Shown here one piece after another: positions 17,071 through 26,268 of a stretch of 64,000 bases of DNA. The position numbers and the translations under genes were made by a program. The notes beneath the pieces were generated by a model, which had not been told where the DNA came from, did not search any database, and worked only from the letters and a program-made list of their open reading frames with translations. Source of the DNA: Clostridia bacterium (GTDB lineage: Bacteria; Bacillota; DTU025); contig JAYFQW010000009.1 of assembly GCA_034926675.1 (NCBI GenBank), forward strand, positions 22,142 through 86,141, given 5' to 3'. How positions within the stretch are numbered: position 1 is the first letter of the stretch; each line of letters begins with the position of its first letter.

Positions 17071-18291
17071 CTAGCCTATCGCCTTACGCTTGTCTTGGAG
17101 CAACGCCTTCTCCATGAAATCCCGTATTCGGGAGGTTCCATTGAGTAGATCCTCTCTGCAGGATGTGTAGGAGACTCGGAGATACTGCTCCTTCTCCCCG
17201 GGATTTGGAGCGCCGAAGGCGGTTCGCGACAGAACTGCAACGTTGGCTTCTTCGAGAAGCGCCTGCTGTAGGGAATCGGCATCGGGAACCCCCGCTATTC
17301 TGCACGCTTCTGTGACATTCGGGAAAGTGTAGAATGCTCCAGCAGGCGCCAGACACCTGAATCCGGGTATTCTGTTGAGCTCCTGCACAAGCAGATCGCG
17401 ACGGGCGGCGAACTCCATCCGCATGGCCTCCACGGCATCCTGTGGGCCGTCGAGTGCGTCAATCCCCGCATACTGGGTGAATGTGGCAGTGCACGACTCG
17501 GCGTTCATCATGAAGAGGTCGAGCTTACGAGCGAGTGTGCGGTTCACGACTCCGAAGCCAAGGCGCCAGCCAGTCATGGCGTAGGTTTTGGAGAATCCGT
17601 CGATGAGTATGGTCCGCTCTTTCATGCCAGGTCTTGATATGATGCTTTCGAACTTGCCAGCGTAAATCAGGCGCGAGTAGATCTCGTCGGACATGACCCA
17701 TAGGTCGTGCCTGTTCGCGATTTCGGCTATGCGGTCGAGGTCGGCGCCGGACAGGACAGCGCCTGTGGGGTTGTGCGGGAAGTTGAGGATGATCATGGAA
17801 GTGCGCGGAGTCACCAGGCTCTCCAGTTGGTCCACATCCATGGAGAACCCGCGCTCTTCGGTTAGGGGAGCGGACACGTACCGAGCGCCCACCATGTTGA
17901 CGATAGACGGATATGCAGGGTAACATGGGTTTGGACCGATTACTTCTGTTCCGGAATCGACGCAGGCCATGATTGAGTGGAAGATCAGGGGTTTGGTTCC
18001 CGGGGCCACAACTATCTCGTCTGGGGCCACATCGGTGCGGCGGGTAGAGTTCACGTATGCCGCTGCCGTCTCGCGAAAAGCCCACACCCCTGACGCAGGC
18101 GAGTAGTGGGTCTTGTTGTCGAGAATCGCTTTGCATCCGGAAAGTTTGATGTTGTTGGGGGTATCGAACTGCGGCTCTCCAATGTAGAGGCTGATTATGT
18201 CTCGCCCCTGGGCCTTCATCTGAATTACTTGCTCCAGTACCTCAAATGCGCGCTCAGGTCCTAGTCGGTCAGCTCGTGGTGCATACCTCAT
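17071..18291 (-). CDS. PLP-dependent aminotransferase (class I/II)
   Basis: About 406 residues from ATG 18291, which follows GGAGGGC by six bases; the frame extends upstream to 18369 without support. The fold-type I signature is complete: YSPASGVWAFRETAA, NFPHNPTGAVL, SDEIYSRLIY, and the PLP-lysine region IDGFSKTYAMTGWRLGF, followed by LRVSYTSCREDL with the carboxylate-binding Arg. It resembles aspartate/aromatic aminotransferases of the AspB/PatA kind. The amino donor is not evident. It is convergent with dnaB and divergent from the lipase gene. Confidence 0.88.
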   Translation of the reverse strand: MRYAPRADRLGPERAFEVLEQVIQMKAQGRDIISLYIGEPQFDTPNNIKLSGCKAILDNKTHYSPASGVWAFRETAAAYVNSTRRTDVAPDEIVVAPGTKPLIFHSIMACVDSGTEVIGPNPCYPAYPSIVNMVGARYVSAPLTEERGFSMDVDQLESLVTPRTSMIILNFPHNPTGAVLSGADLDRIAEIANRHDLWVMSDEIYSRLIYAGKFESIISRPGMKERTILIDGFSKTYAMTGWRLGFGVVNRTLARKLDLFMMNAESCTATFTQYAGIDALDGPQDAVEAMRMEFAARRDLLVQELNRIPGFRCLAPAGAFYTFPNVTEACRIAGVPDADSLQQALLEEANVAVLSRTAFGAPNPGEKEQYLRVSYTSCREDLLNGTSRIRDFMEKALLQDKRKAIG

Positions 18292-18386
18292 CGGATAGCC
18301 CTCCGTTCTTGGATTGTTCTGAAATGCGTTGGCGCGTTGATTCGCCCCTAGGGCCCAATACTCCTGCATAGGAGGGGGGATTATCG

Positions 18387-19145
18387 ATGAAACGGAGTGC
18401 TCTTGTTGCCGTGGCTGCGGCAGTCCTGCTCTTAGTGTCTGTGGCGCCCTGCGCAGCGTCGGTAGTCCCGAATTCTGCCCATGGCGCGAAGCCGTTCGTC
18501 ATACTTGTGCACGGATGGCTTGCGACTTCGGCGAACATGACCATACTCAAGTTCAGGCTCGAAAGGGACGGATTCGAGTGCGATAGCATCAATTTCGCCC
18601 GGCTCGGCTACTCCTACAGCATCGCCGACTACGCAGTTGAGCTCGCCCGCAAGATCGAAGAGGAACACTTTCACGAGGCGAATATCGCAGTCGTCGCCCA
18701 CAGTATGGGCGGGCTCGTGACCAGATACTACCTTTCGAACCTGAGAACCACAAACCAAGTTAGGACTGTGATCACACTCGGGACTCCCCATCATGGCTCC
18801 ATGAGCGGGACGATCCTGCCGCCAAACACCGAATGCGGCCGCGAAATGGTTCCGGATAGCGAGTTTCTCGCTGCACTCAATAACCCGACGGAGGCTGTGC
18901 CAGGGGTGCAGTTTCACTGCATATGGACCCCGACGGATGCTGCTGTAATTCCAGCTGAGAATGCGATCATGTGCGGCGCCAAGAACTACCAGGTTACCGG
19001 TTTCGGTCTGAGTCACATGACACTGCTGGCAAGCGATGCGGTGTACGCCATCGTGATCAGCGTCCTTAATGGACTGGATCAGCCAGTGTCAGGGCCGCAG
19101 CTGGTCGACCACACTAATACCAAGAGGCTGAACCTGCCGTGGTAG
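18387..19145 (+). CDS. Secreted lipase/esterase-like alpha/beta hydrolase
   Basis: A 252-residue protein with a signal peptide (RSALVAVAAAVLLLVSVAPCAAS). The mature part has the oxyanion-hole loop VILVHGWLAT, the nucleophile elbow VAHSMGGLVT (Ser about residue 111) and TLGTPHHGS, as in Bacillus lipase A and class 2 triacylglycerol lipases. A late His in GFGLSHMTLL is a likely catalytic base. GGAGGGGGG precedes the ATG. It probably hydrolyses extracellular esters. Confidence 0.83.
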   Translation: MKRSALVAVAAAVLLLVSVAPCAASVVPNSAHGAKPFVILVHGWLATSANMTILKFRLERDGFECDSINFARLGYSYSIADYAVELARKIEEEHFHEANIAVVAHSMGGLVTRYYLSNLRTTNQVRTVITLGTPHHGSMSGTILPPNTECGREMVPDSEFLAALNNPTEAVPGVQFHCIWTPTDAAVIPAENAIMCGAKNYQVTGFGLSHMTLLASDAVYAIVISVLNGLDQPVSGPQLVDHTNTKRLNLPW

Positions 19146-19198
19146 GCAAGCCCTTCAGATGCGCGGCAGGAGTAGGGCAAACTGGCAGGGCCCTGGTA

Positions 19199-19227
19199 TT
19201 GAACCGCACCCTCGCTCATGGTATAAT
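19199..19227 (+). promoter_or_regulatory. Sigma-A-type promoter of tRNA-Lys
   Basis: TTGAAC (19199-19204), a 17-bp spacer and a perfect TATAAT (19222-19227), 28 bases before the tRNA. Confidence 0.85.
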
Positions 19228-19255
19228 CATTTAGTTAACAAGTGAGGCTTACAGT

Positions 19256-19331
19256 GGGCCACTAGCTCAGTCGGTAGAGCACCGGACTTTTAATCCGGGC
19301 GTCGCGGGTTCGAGTCCCGCGTGGCTCACCA
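19256..19331 (+). tRNA. tRNA-Lys (anticodon TTT)
   Basis: A full cloverleaf of 76 nt with encoded CCA: acceptor GGGCCAC/GTGGCTC, D-arm GCTC...GAGC, anticodon stem CCGGA/TCCGG with loop CTTTTAA, T-arm GCGGG TTCGAGT CCCGC, discriminator A. A truncated integrase just downstream suggests the 3' end has served as an attachment site. Confidence 0.96.
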
Positions 19332-19353
19332 CTTTTATACCTTCTAGATGGCA

Positions 19354-19388
19354 GGGCGCTGGAAATGTGTTTCCAGCGCCCCGTTTTC
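19354..19388 (+). terminator. Terminator after tRNA-Lys
   Basis: A 12-bp perfect stem, GGGCGCTGGAAA with TTTCCAGCGCCC, around TGTG, followed by the T-rich CGTTTTCTTT. Confidence 0.87.
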
Positions 19389-19413
19389 TTTGCCACGGAC
19401 TTGCCACGGAATC

Positions 19414-19440
19414 GGCAAAACCCCAGCTAGGGGTTTTGCC
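19414..19440 (-). terminator. Terminator hairpin at the 3' end of the integrase remnant
   Basis: An 11-bp perfect inverted repeat, GGCAAAACCCC with GGGGTTTTGCC, overlapping the stop codon of the minus-strand integrase fragment. The A/T-rich arms fit bidirectional use. Confidence 0.65.
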
Positions 19441-19678
19441 ATTTTCGGCGTTTTTGGGGATTTAGGCGTTCATCGATTACGTTCATGGCTCGATTCTGGC
19501 CGGCGACATGAACATATCTCTCGGTCGTGCTGATCTGGGAGTGCCCGAGGTGCTTCGCCAGCGCAAAGGCGTTCATGCCCTCATTCGCGAGCAAGCTCGC
19601 GTTCGAATGTCGAAGGTCGTGAAACCGGAGCCCTGTAAGGCCAGCGGCCTTCAAGCGACCGTATCCGGTGATGCACAC
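19427..19678 (-). pseudogene. Tyrosine recombinase (phage/ICE integrase), C-terminal fragment
   Basis: About 83 codons encode only the catalytic C-terminus of a tyrosine recombinase: GLRFHDLRHSNASLL (box II Arg-His), AKHLGHSQISTTERYVHV with the conserved HLGH and the nucleophile Tyr in RYVH. The N-terminal arm-binding, core-binding and first catalytic parts are absent. The fragment lies 95 bp beyond tRNA-Lys and points toward it, the usual layout for an element integrated in a tRNA gene. Homology ends near 19665-19680, where an unrelated plus-strand gene begins, so a deletion has removed the rest of the integrase and probably most of the element. Confidence 0.88.
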
Positions 19679-22412
19679 GAGAGATCCCCAGAGCTTCTAT
19701 CTGTGGGACGCGTTCGCCCGCGACGGCTCCGACGATGGGACCTATCAGGTCCGTGTGTGGACCAACGATGCAGCCGGCAACCGCAGCGCATCCTACGCGT
19801 CCGACACGTTTATCATAGACACGCAACCGCCAACCCTCGCGAGTGGCGCGCCGACTGGCTACATAGGAACCACTACTCCAACGATCTCGGCTGGCTTTGC
19901 TGACGCCGGCGTCGGCCTGGATGCATCGGAGACGGTGTTGACGATTACCTACAACGGCAGCTCGACTGACATCACGTCAGGGTTCACCGGCACGCCGAGT
20001 TACGAGGACGGCGACACGTCCACCAAGATCGAGTACACGGCGACCAGTAATCTAGCGGACGGCGAGTACACGGTGGACATGGTCGCGTACGATCTTGCCG
20101 GCATCAAGTCCACTCCGGATCCTACGCTCCAGTGGACATTCAGCGTGGACACCAAACCGCCGACCAATCCGGGCGAGCCGGTCGCGGGCAACATGCGCGA
20201 TGGCGGCAAGCGGTACACCAACACCCTGCGACCCACATTCAGCTGGGCGGCGAGCACGGACCCCAATGCTGACGACGGCACGCCCGGTTCGGGCGTGAAG
20301 GACTACCGGTTCCAGTTGGGCGCTGAGTCCGGCAAGCCCGGACCCCTGGTCGACGCGTGGCCAGACGCGCTGGTCAACCCGACAGGGGCCGACCCAATTC
20401 CGGCGACGCCCGGAGCGAATACCCAGCAGTGGACTCCATCGTCCGACCTCCCGCTTGCGGTGGGGGTGGAGTACTCGGGCAGGGTGAAGGCGTTTGACAA
20501 CGTTGGCAACGCTTCCGCATGGGTCGATCCGATAATCATCTACGACCCGCATGAACCAAAGACACCCGGAACCCCCGCTACTACCACTCCGACCGCTGAT
20601 AAGACCCCTTCGTGGCAGTGGGGTGGTTCAACAGACGACGTATCTGGCGTCGATGTGCATCACATCCAGATCAGGCGTCAGGGCAGCATTGACTGGGACG
20701 TCTTCGACACCATCGTAGACATCCCCGATGCGCTGATTCCCGCTGATCCGCAGATCTGGGAGCAGGGCTTGCAGCTCGAGAACGGCACGTACGAAATCCG
20801 AGTGCAGGCCATGGACGTTGCCGGCAACTACTCCGAGTGGTCCGGCATCGGCAGCGTCACAGTCGACGCGTTGCCTCCTGCTGTTCCTGCGATCAAGGCC
20901 CTTGCCCCGGGCTACAATACGAGCCCGATAGCGATCAACTGGAACGACGTAACCGATGGAACCAATGACATCACCTACGTCCTGCAGATTGCCAAGAACG
21001 CCGGGTTCGATGGCCCAACCAACGAAGCCTGTTCGGTGTCGAATTACAGCTTCGACGCGGAAGCAGCGGGTGAAGGCGAGTACTGGTTCCGCGTGAAGAC
21101 GGTCTCCACGTTGCCTGGCGCAGGCGGAACAAAGGAGAGCGGATGGTCGCCGGCAGTATCGACTATCTACGACAAGACCGGACCTGACGCTTCTGTGGTC
21201 ACCCTACACACTGCTTCTCCCACCAAGGAGAGCGCGCAGCAGTGGACCTGGACGACGCCTGCTGACGCAGTGAGGTACGACTTCGGGGAGTCGACGGACG
21301 GTACCACAGCGCCTACAGTGTTCGCAGACGTGGGTAATGTGTGTACCTGCACGACCAACTTCACGAGCGACGGCGCTCATTACGTCATGGTCAGAGCATA
21401 CGACGGTCTGGACAACGCGGCGGCGATCAACATCGGCAACCCAGTCGTCGGCGGCGTTGCGAGCTACACGCCGGCAGCACTTGTCGATGGGACGCACAGC
21501 CTGAAGGTCAGAGCGCTGGACGCTCTGGGCAACCCAAGCGACTGGACTGCCGAGGCGATAGTCCTGGTAGACACCACGCCTCCGGAAAGGCCGAATGCGC
21601 CAGAAACAACCAGTCCGACCAGGGAAGCAACCCAGGTATGGACGTGGGGGGCGGTCGCTGATGCCGACCTTGATCACTACGAGGTCATGATCGACGGCGG
21701 GCCCCCTCTCGCGACGCCGACGCCCGGGAATGCAAACACCTACACGACATCGCTGGGCGAGGGGGTCCACTTCCTGCAGGTCAGGTCGGTGGACGACTTG
21801 GGCAACACAAGCCTATGGTCTGAGAAGGGTTACGTCACAATCGATAGAACTGCTCCTCGGGCGCCGGTGATGAGGGCTCTGCCTCGCTTCACCAATGCTG
21901 CACAACTCACCTTCGAGTGGTCGGCGTCGTTCGACGCTGCGAAATACGAGCTCAGCTACAGCAAGGACGGCGGCGCGGACTGGACCCAGGAGGACTTCGC
22001 CGGCGTCAGGAGCGACCCCGTGGATATCGGGGGCGTTCCGGACAACGCGACGGTGCTCGGCAAGGTCAGAGCCTACGATGCAGTCGGCAACGTGTCGCTC
22101 TGGTCTGACGAGATGCCTGGCGCAGTCATCGCGTCGACGATCATCGACAGGACTGGCCCTGTGGTCGCCATAGCCAGTCCGACTGAGCCGGTCGCCACCA
22201 ACGCGGCCACGTTCACCTGGACGTGGACCGCAGTCGACGACGGTTGCGGAGTCAACAACTACATGATCAGCCTGAACGGCGGGTCCTGGTTGCTGGTGGA
22301 GGACGGCGCGAGCTACAGCGGCAAGCTGGACGAAGGCGACAACAAGCTCCTGTGGTGGGCTCGGAGCGCAGCGGGTTCGGCTTTGGCCGCCTGCGCCCCT
22401 GGTAAGGGATAA
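19668..22412 (+). CDS. Ig/FN3-like repeat surface protein, 5'-truncated
   Basis: A 914-codon frame made of repeated beta-sandwich modules of roughly 90-110 residues. The units share a spacer such as DTTPPERPNAPETTSPT, a strand rich in W-T-W, then GVHFLQVRSVDDLGNTSLWS and a closing VTIDRTAP. Such bacterial Ig-like/FN3-like repeats are found in secreted or cell-surface proteins. No signal peptide is present: the frame opens within a FlgD-like motif (FYLWDAFARDGSDDGTY) right at the edge of the integrase fragment. The 5' part therefore seems to have been lost by deletion, and the gene is likely non-functional or unexported. The C-terminus also lacks an anchor. Confidence 0.75.
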   Translation: MMHTRDPQSFYLWDAFARDGSDDGTYQVRVWTNDAAGNRSASYASDTFIIDTQPPTLASGAPTGYIGTTTPTISAGFADAGVGLDASETVLTITYNGSSTDITSGFTGTPSYEDGDTSTKIEYTATSNLADGEYTVDMVAYDLAGIKSTPDPTLQWTFSVDTKPPTNPGEPVAGNMRDGGKRYTNTLRPTFSWAASTDPNADDGTPGSGVKDYRFQLGAESGKPGPLVDAWPDALVNPTGADPIPATPGANTQQWTPSSDLPLAVGVEYSGRVKAFDNVGNASAWVDPIIIYDPHEPKTPGTPATTTPTADKTPSWQWGGSTDDVSGVDVHHIQIRRQGSIDWDVFDTIVDIPDALIPADPQIWEQGLQLENGTYEIRVQAMDVAGNYSEWSGIGSVTVDALPPAVPAIKALAPGYNTSPIAINWNDVTDGTNDITYVLQIAKNAGFDGPTNEACSVSNYSFDAEAAGEGEYWFRVKTVSTLPGAGGTKESGWSPAVSTIYDKTGPDASVVTLHTASPTKESAQQWTWTTPADAVRYDFGESTDGTTAPTVFADVGNVCTCTTNFTSDGAHYVMVRAYDGLDNAAAINIGNPVVGGVASYTPAALVDGTHSLKVRALDALGNPSDWTAEAIVLVDTTPPERPNAPETTSPTREATQVWTWGAVADADLDHYEVMIDGGPPLATPTPGNANTYTTSLGEGVHFLQVRSVDDLGNTSLWSEKGYVTIDRTAPRAPVMRALPRFTNAAQLTFEWSASFDAAKYELSYSKDGGADWTQEDFAGVRSDPVDIGGVPDNATVLGKVRAYDAVGNVSLWSDEMPGAVIASTIIDRTGPVVAIASPTEPVATNAATFTWTWTAVDDGCGVNNYMISLNGGSWLLVEDGASYSGKLDEGDNKLLWWARSAAGSALAACAPGKG

Positions 22413-22428
22413 GCAAAGCGGAACGATG

Positions 22429-22453
22429 CCCGGGCGGGTTAGCCCCGCCCGGG
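22429..22453 (+). terminator. GC-rich hairpin after the repeat protein
   Basis: CCCGGGCGGG pairs perfectly with CCCGCCCGGG around a short loop (TTAGC). No T-run follows, so it may be a stabilising hairpin rather than an intrinsic terminator. Confidence 0.5.
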
Positions 22454-22502
22454 TGCGAAAGCCAAACCGAGCCGACACCTACTTGGAGGAGGGGCGGACA
22501 CC

Positions 22503-22568
22503 ATGACAAAGCACATTATGGTCCTCGCTGCCAATGGACTGATTCGCACGTACAAACGTATGCGGTAG
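22503..22568 (+). CDS. Tiny ORF with a strong ribosome site, probable gene remnant
   Basis: ATG 22503 follows GGAGGAGGGG by eight bases and gives a 21-residue peptide (TKHIMVLAANGLIRTYKRMR after Met) before TAG. The start signals are stronger than for most nearby genes, but the product matches nothing I recognise. It may be the beginning of a gene whose remainder was deleted, next to the decayed oxidoreductase. Confidence 0.25.
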   Translation: MTKHIMVLAANGLIRTYKRMR

Positions 22569-22596
22569 TGGACGGGCATCTTCGTTTTCGATAGCC

Positions 22597-23475
22597 CTAT
22601 TCCGCTGTACCGGTTGGCAACTCCACCTTGAACGGGCGTCGCTTGCAGCGGCAGATCTTTCGGATGACATCGCGGCCATCTCTAGCCGCCGGGGGCCCCC
22701 CCGATAGTGGTCCACTGACCGCTCATCATCATAGGCATCGTTCTGGTCGAGATCAGCCACCCCTCGAACGAAGCGCGCCAGTTGCCGGTATAGCGCTCGT
22801 ATGTCATGGGTGTAGCCACATCGACTACCTCAACCTGTTCACCAATGCCAGGGAAACGTTCGCCCAGTGCAGCGATCACCTGCCGGGCGATGGCCTCAGA
22901 AAACGCCAATGAGCCCCCAAGTGGGTAGCCGCCATTCCCTGCGCTGCGCAGCGCCAACGGCATCAGCAGCCCAAGAGCCGGATAGTCAGGCAGATCGGCA
23001 ACAGAGGCCATAGCTTCCCGAAGCAGCGGGCTGGAGAATCGGTTTGCGTAGTCGCGCATATGGATTGGGCCGTATTTCTTCATATACCCCATGGCGGGAA
23101 TCATCCTGGGGGCCAGCCTCAACATGCCAATCGGGTCGGCGTCAACCGGCATGTCCATCCCGGCTAAACGACGGATCCCTTGGGTCAAGTCCTTGATGAT
23201 GCCGGCATCCTGCGGCGCCAGTTCGATGAGATGGCGCTCGAAGCGGTCGACATCGGAGCAGAAGATCACCGACTGTCCGTCGCGCGCCTCGTAGCGCGAG
23301 AACTCCTCAGGAGCTACGAACTGCCTTCCCTGAACTGCGCCAAGCTCCTTCCAGACGCGGTGCATTCCGCTCTTGGGATTGGCGCCCATTAGCCACTCGA
23401 TTCAGCCATCGAAAACGTATCCGCCGCGTTTCCAGGCTGTGCATAACCCACCGGGCATTCGAAAACCCACGCTGG
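22597..23475 (-). pseudogene. FAD/NAD(P)-dependent oxidoreductase (phytoene desaturase-like), decayed
   Basis: Read on the minus strand the family sequence can be followed through several lesions. MPGGLCTAWKRGGYVFDG is followed by an in-frame TGA (23404-23402) where relatives have Cys. Reading resumes with IEWLMGANPKSGMHRVW and EELAPQ-type helices to GGYPLGGSLAFSEAIARQV. There the central domain is missing and the frame jumps to ERFPGIGEQVEVVDVATPM. Near 22690 a G/C run shifts the frame; the normal C-terminus (ARDGRDVIRKICRCKRRPFK) is in another frame ending at 22597. The N-terminal FAD-binding GxGxxG is gone. It is clearly inactive. Confidence 0.85.
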
Positions 23476-23734
23476 CACTTCCAAGCAACGCGTGATGTGG
23501 CTAACGTTGTCTGCTAGGAATACTCACCTTATCATGCACACGGCCCACCGTCTAGCCAGCCCTGGAGCAGCAGTTGATGCCGAACTCCTCGTCTCTTGAG
23601 TTGTGGGGGGTCCTTGTGTGCCCGAAATGGCAGAGGGTTTGGATGGGCGCTGTGGAATTTGTCCAGCGGTGTTGTGGTGAATGACTCCTTGGAGATATCC
23701 TTGTCAGTTGATTTCACAAACGGAGGGGAGCTAG

Positions 23735-26026
23735 ATGACACTGGGAGCGAAGAGGACAATCGTCGCATTCCTGCTGATTATGCTGTGTGGGTTCGCGGTT
23801 GGGGCCACGGATACCGGCCGCCTGGAGCTGAGGGTGCTTTCGGGCGGCGCTGACGCGGGCGCACAGTACATGGCGATGGCCACGAACATGGCGAGCGGCT
23901 ACACAGCGATGCTGGCGCTGTCGCCTACGGGAGTGCTGGCGGCCGACCTGCCAGCCGGCTCCTACATGGTTGTCGTGATGCCCGGCAGCGGGGGGATGAC
24001 GGGGTCGCCGATGGGCCAGATGACGGCCGCCATGCCGACGATGCTCAACGTGGTGATTGTGGCTGGGAAGACTGTCAGCCAGTCAGTCAACGTGGGTGGC
24101 GGCGCTCTCAGCGAAGAAGACCTGGAGGGCGACCCGGAGAACTTGTTCAACGCTTTCGACTTCGGTGACGATGAAGGAGTGACGGAAGCTGACGCCGGCG
24201 CCGGCGCCGACGTGGCCCAGCTCGATCTCGACGCTGCGCCATCCACTGACGAACTGATCTCGCTGGCGCAGAGGTATCACGATCTGTACTGGGGTGAGCT
24301 CACCGCCGACGAGCGCTGGCTGGTGGAGTCGCTGACCCAGCGGATCGAGGCGCGTCCGGGGTGGCCCATTCAGACCGCCGATGTGGAGGAGGTCACTACG
24401 ACTGCGGCGGCGATAGCAGCTCCTGGGGCGTCGCGCGCGGTCTCTGTCGTGCTCGCCGCCCGGGCGGTTATGGCCATGCCCGACCTGGGTCTTGCGCTGA
24501 ACAACTTCGGTGCGATACTCCGCTTGCTGGAGGAGATGGCGGATTCCGTTACAGTGCTCGTGGCGGCCAGGGAAGCTGACCCCCAGTCTCCCATGGTGCT
24601 CACTAACCTGGCCAACTCCGTGCGTGACCTGGGCGACTCGAGTTTGGCTGAGGAACTGTATCTAGAGGCGCTGGCGGCCAGCAGCGACTTCGGCCCGGCC
24701 CTGTCGGCGCTGGGGGAGATATACATGGCGCGCCGTGACTACGAGAAAGCTATTGAGATGATGATGCGCGGGGCGAAGACGGGGTTCTGTGCAGCGGTCA
24801 GCGATACCTTAGCAGATGCGCTTGACGAGGCGTACAGCGAGTCCGACAAGGTCCCGCCGCTTCCGCCGACCTGGGATGACAGCGACTCGCTGGCTTCGGT
24901 TATCCCGGTGGTTCCTCTGGCGCCCCCACGGGGCCAGGCCCCTCTGTATGTGCCGCAGTTCGGCAATTGGGATAGCATCGAGACGGTCGCTGGTTCGGTA
25001 CCGGAGCTGTCACGTGTTGTGAGCAAGGTCATAGAGGACTATGTCGTCGCTGTGCAGCAGCACGATGAGCTCGTGCGCGGGCTGGCGGCAGCGGGTCCGC
25101 GCGACTTCGACAGTCCGGATAGGTTCGCGCTCAGCTTTGACAAACAGCAGTTGCATTTGAAGCTGATAAGAGATCACTTCTGGAAGACAGCAGTTCAGGC
25201 CGTGGACCGTGCTGCGGAACAGCTCAACCTGGATGCTGACGTTCAGAGGTATGCCTCCATGGTGCAGCGGTATGCGCAGCGGGCGCAGGCTGCGACCTCA
25301 GAGGCGCAGGGTAGGAAGATCGCGGCCGAGTTCTGCGCTGAGGCCGCGGCCTTCGCCAGGCAGCAGTTCAGCAAGAACAAACCGATATGGGCGGCAATGA
25401 ACGCCGTGCTCGTCCCAGCCATTGAAGACTACTGGGGTTTCTCTCAGCGTGTGCTAGATTCAATATACGATCCAACCATATACAGGCTTGAGGAGCTGGA
25501 GCGTCGGATAACGGTGTACTCGATGATCAAGATGGCAGCCGACACAACTGACATGTTGGCCTCACTCCCTATTTCCCATCACGAGTGCGGCAACTGTGGC
25601 GGCACAGGCGTCGCCCCAGCGCTGCTAGAGGATGCGGATGTGCCAAAGGACCCCGATGACAAGTGTCCGTTCAAGGGAGGCGCCAAGTTCGCGGTCAACT
25701 TCGGACCTGTAGACTACAAAGTGGCATGTACCACCGTGGAAATCGGGTTCTCTGGAGGCATAGCGGGATCGCTTACGTGGGATTTCAAACAGAAGCGCGT
25801 CACCAGCATATTTGCGGGTGTCGGCGCAAAGGTGGGAGCAGGTCCCGTAAAACTGGGAGCCAAGTTCGGGGCGCAGGTTACATTCGATGCTGATGGCTCG
25901 GTGTCAGACATCAGTGGCTCGGCGTCGGGTTCGGCTGGGATCGGTCCGGCAAAGGCTCAAGCGAGCACCAACGGCGGACTCGTGGTTGGCGCGCCGCCGA
26001 TACAGGTGCGGATAGGAAGGCCGTGA
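23735..26026 (+). CDS. Large exported TPR-containing protein, function unknown
   Basis: A 763-residue protein. It has a signal peptide (IVAFLLIMLCGFAVGATD), then a beta-rich region with Met/Gly-rich stretches (about 30-125), an acidic linker, and TPR-like helices (about 240-360: ALNNFGAILRLLEEMA, MVLTNLANSVRDLGDSSLA, ALSALGEIYMARRDYEKA). A long helical region follows, then a CGNCGG pair and a C-terminal Gly/Ala-rich domain with alternating strand pattern (GVGAKVGAGPVKLGAKFGAQ) that resembles a beta-barrel or repeat sheet. GGAGGGG precedes the ATG. A 60-aa gene is coupled to its stop. I do not recognise the family. Confidence 0.7.
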   Translation: MTLGAKRTIVAFLLIMLCGFAVGATDTGRLELRVLSGGADAGAQYMAMATNMASGYTAMLALSPTGVLAADLPAGSYMVVVMPGSGGMTGSPMGQMTAAMPTMLNVVIVAGKTVSQSVNVGGGALSEEDLEGDPENLFNAFDFGDDEGVTEADAGAGADVAQLDLDAAPSTDELISLAQRYHDLYWGELTADERWLVESLTQRIEARPGWPIQTADVEEVTTTAAAIAAPGASRAVSVVLAARAVMAMPDLGLALNNFGAILRLLEEMADSVTVLVAAREADPQSPMVLTNLANSVRDLGDSSLAEELYLEALAASSDFGPALSALGEIYMARRDYEKAIEMMMRGAKTGFCAAVSDTLADALDEAYSESDKVPPLPPTWDDSDSLASVIPVVPLAPPRGQAPLYVPQFGNWDSIETVAGSVPELSRVVSKVIEDYVVAVQQHDELVRGLAAAGPRDFDSPDRFALSFDKQQLHLKLIRDHFWKTAVQAVDRAAEQLNLDADVQRYASMVQRYAQRAQAATSEAQGRKIAAEFCAEAAAFARQQFSKNKPIWAAMNAVLVPAIEDYWGFSQRVLDSIYDPTIYRLEELERRITVYSMIKMAADTTDMLASLPISHHECGNCGGTGVAPALLEDADVPKDPDDKCPFKGGAKFAVNFGPVDYKVACTTVEIGFSGGIAGSLTWDFKQKRVTSIFAGVGAKVGAGPVKLGAKFGAQVTFDADGSVSDISGSASGSAGIGPAKAQASTNGGLVVGAPPIQVRIGRP

Positions 26027-26205
26027 GCGAGAAGGTCACGGCCAGCATGATGGACGACCCCATCCGTTATCTGCTTGCCCATGACGGAGGATCCCACAGG
26101 CTCTCATTAGTGTTGCTCAAGTATTTCGACGAGATTGCCAAACCCGCAGAAGGTGCAATAACGGAACTTGCCGAATGTCTCCGCCATCTAGTGATAGAAC
26201 GATGA
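26023..26205 (+). CDS. Small hypothetical protein coupled to the TPR gene
   Basis: Sixty residues starting at a GTG that overlaps the previous TGA (GTGA), so translation is probably coupled. The sequence is helical and charged (DPIRYLLAHDGGSHRLSLVLLKYFDEIAK) with no signal peptide, so it should stay in the cytoplasm while its neighbour is exported. No family is recognised. Confidence 0.5.
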   Translation: MSEKVTASMMDDPIRYLLAHDGGSHRLSLVLLKYFDEIAKPAEGAITELAECLRHLVIER

Positions 26206-26268
26206 AGGCGACAGCGAAACTTATCATCTGCGTGCCTGTTCGTCCCAGACGGAAGGAGAATCTGACAA

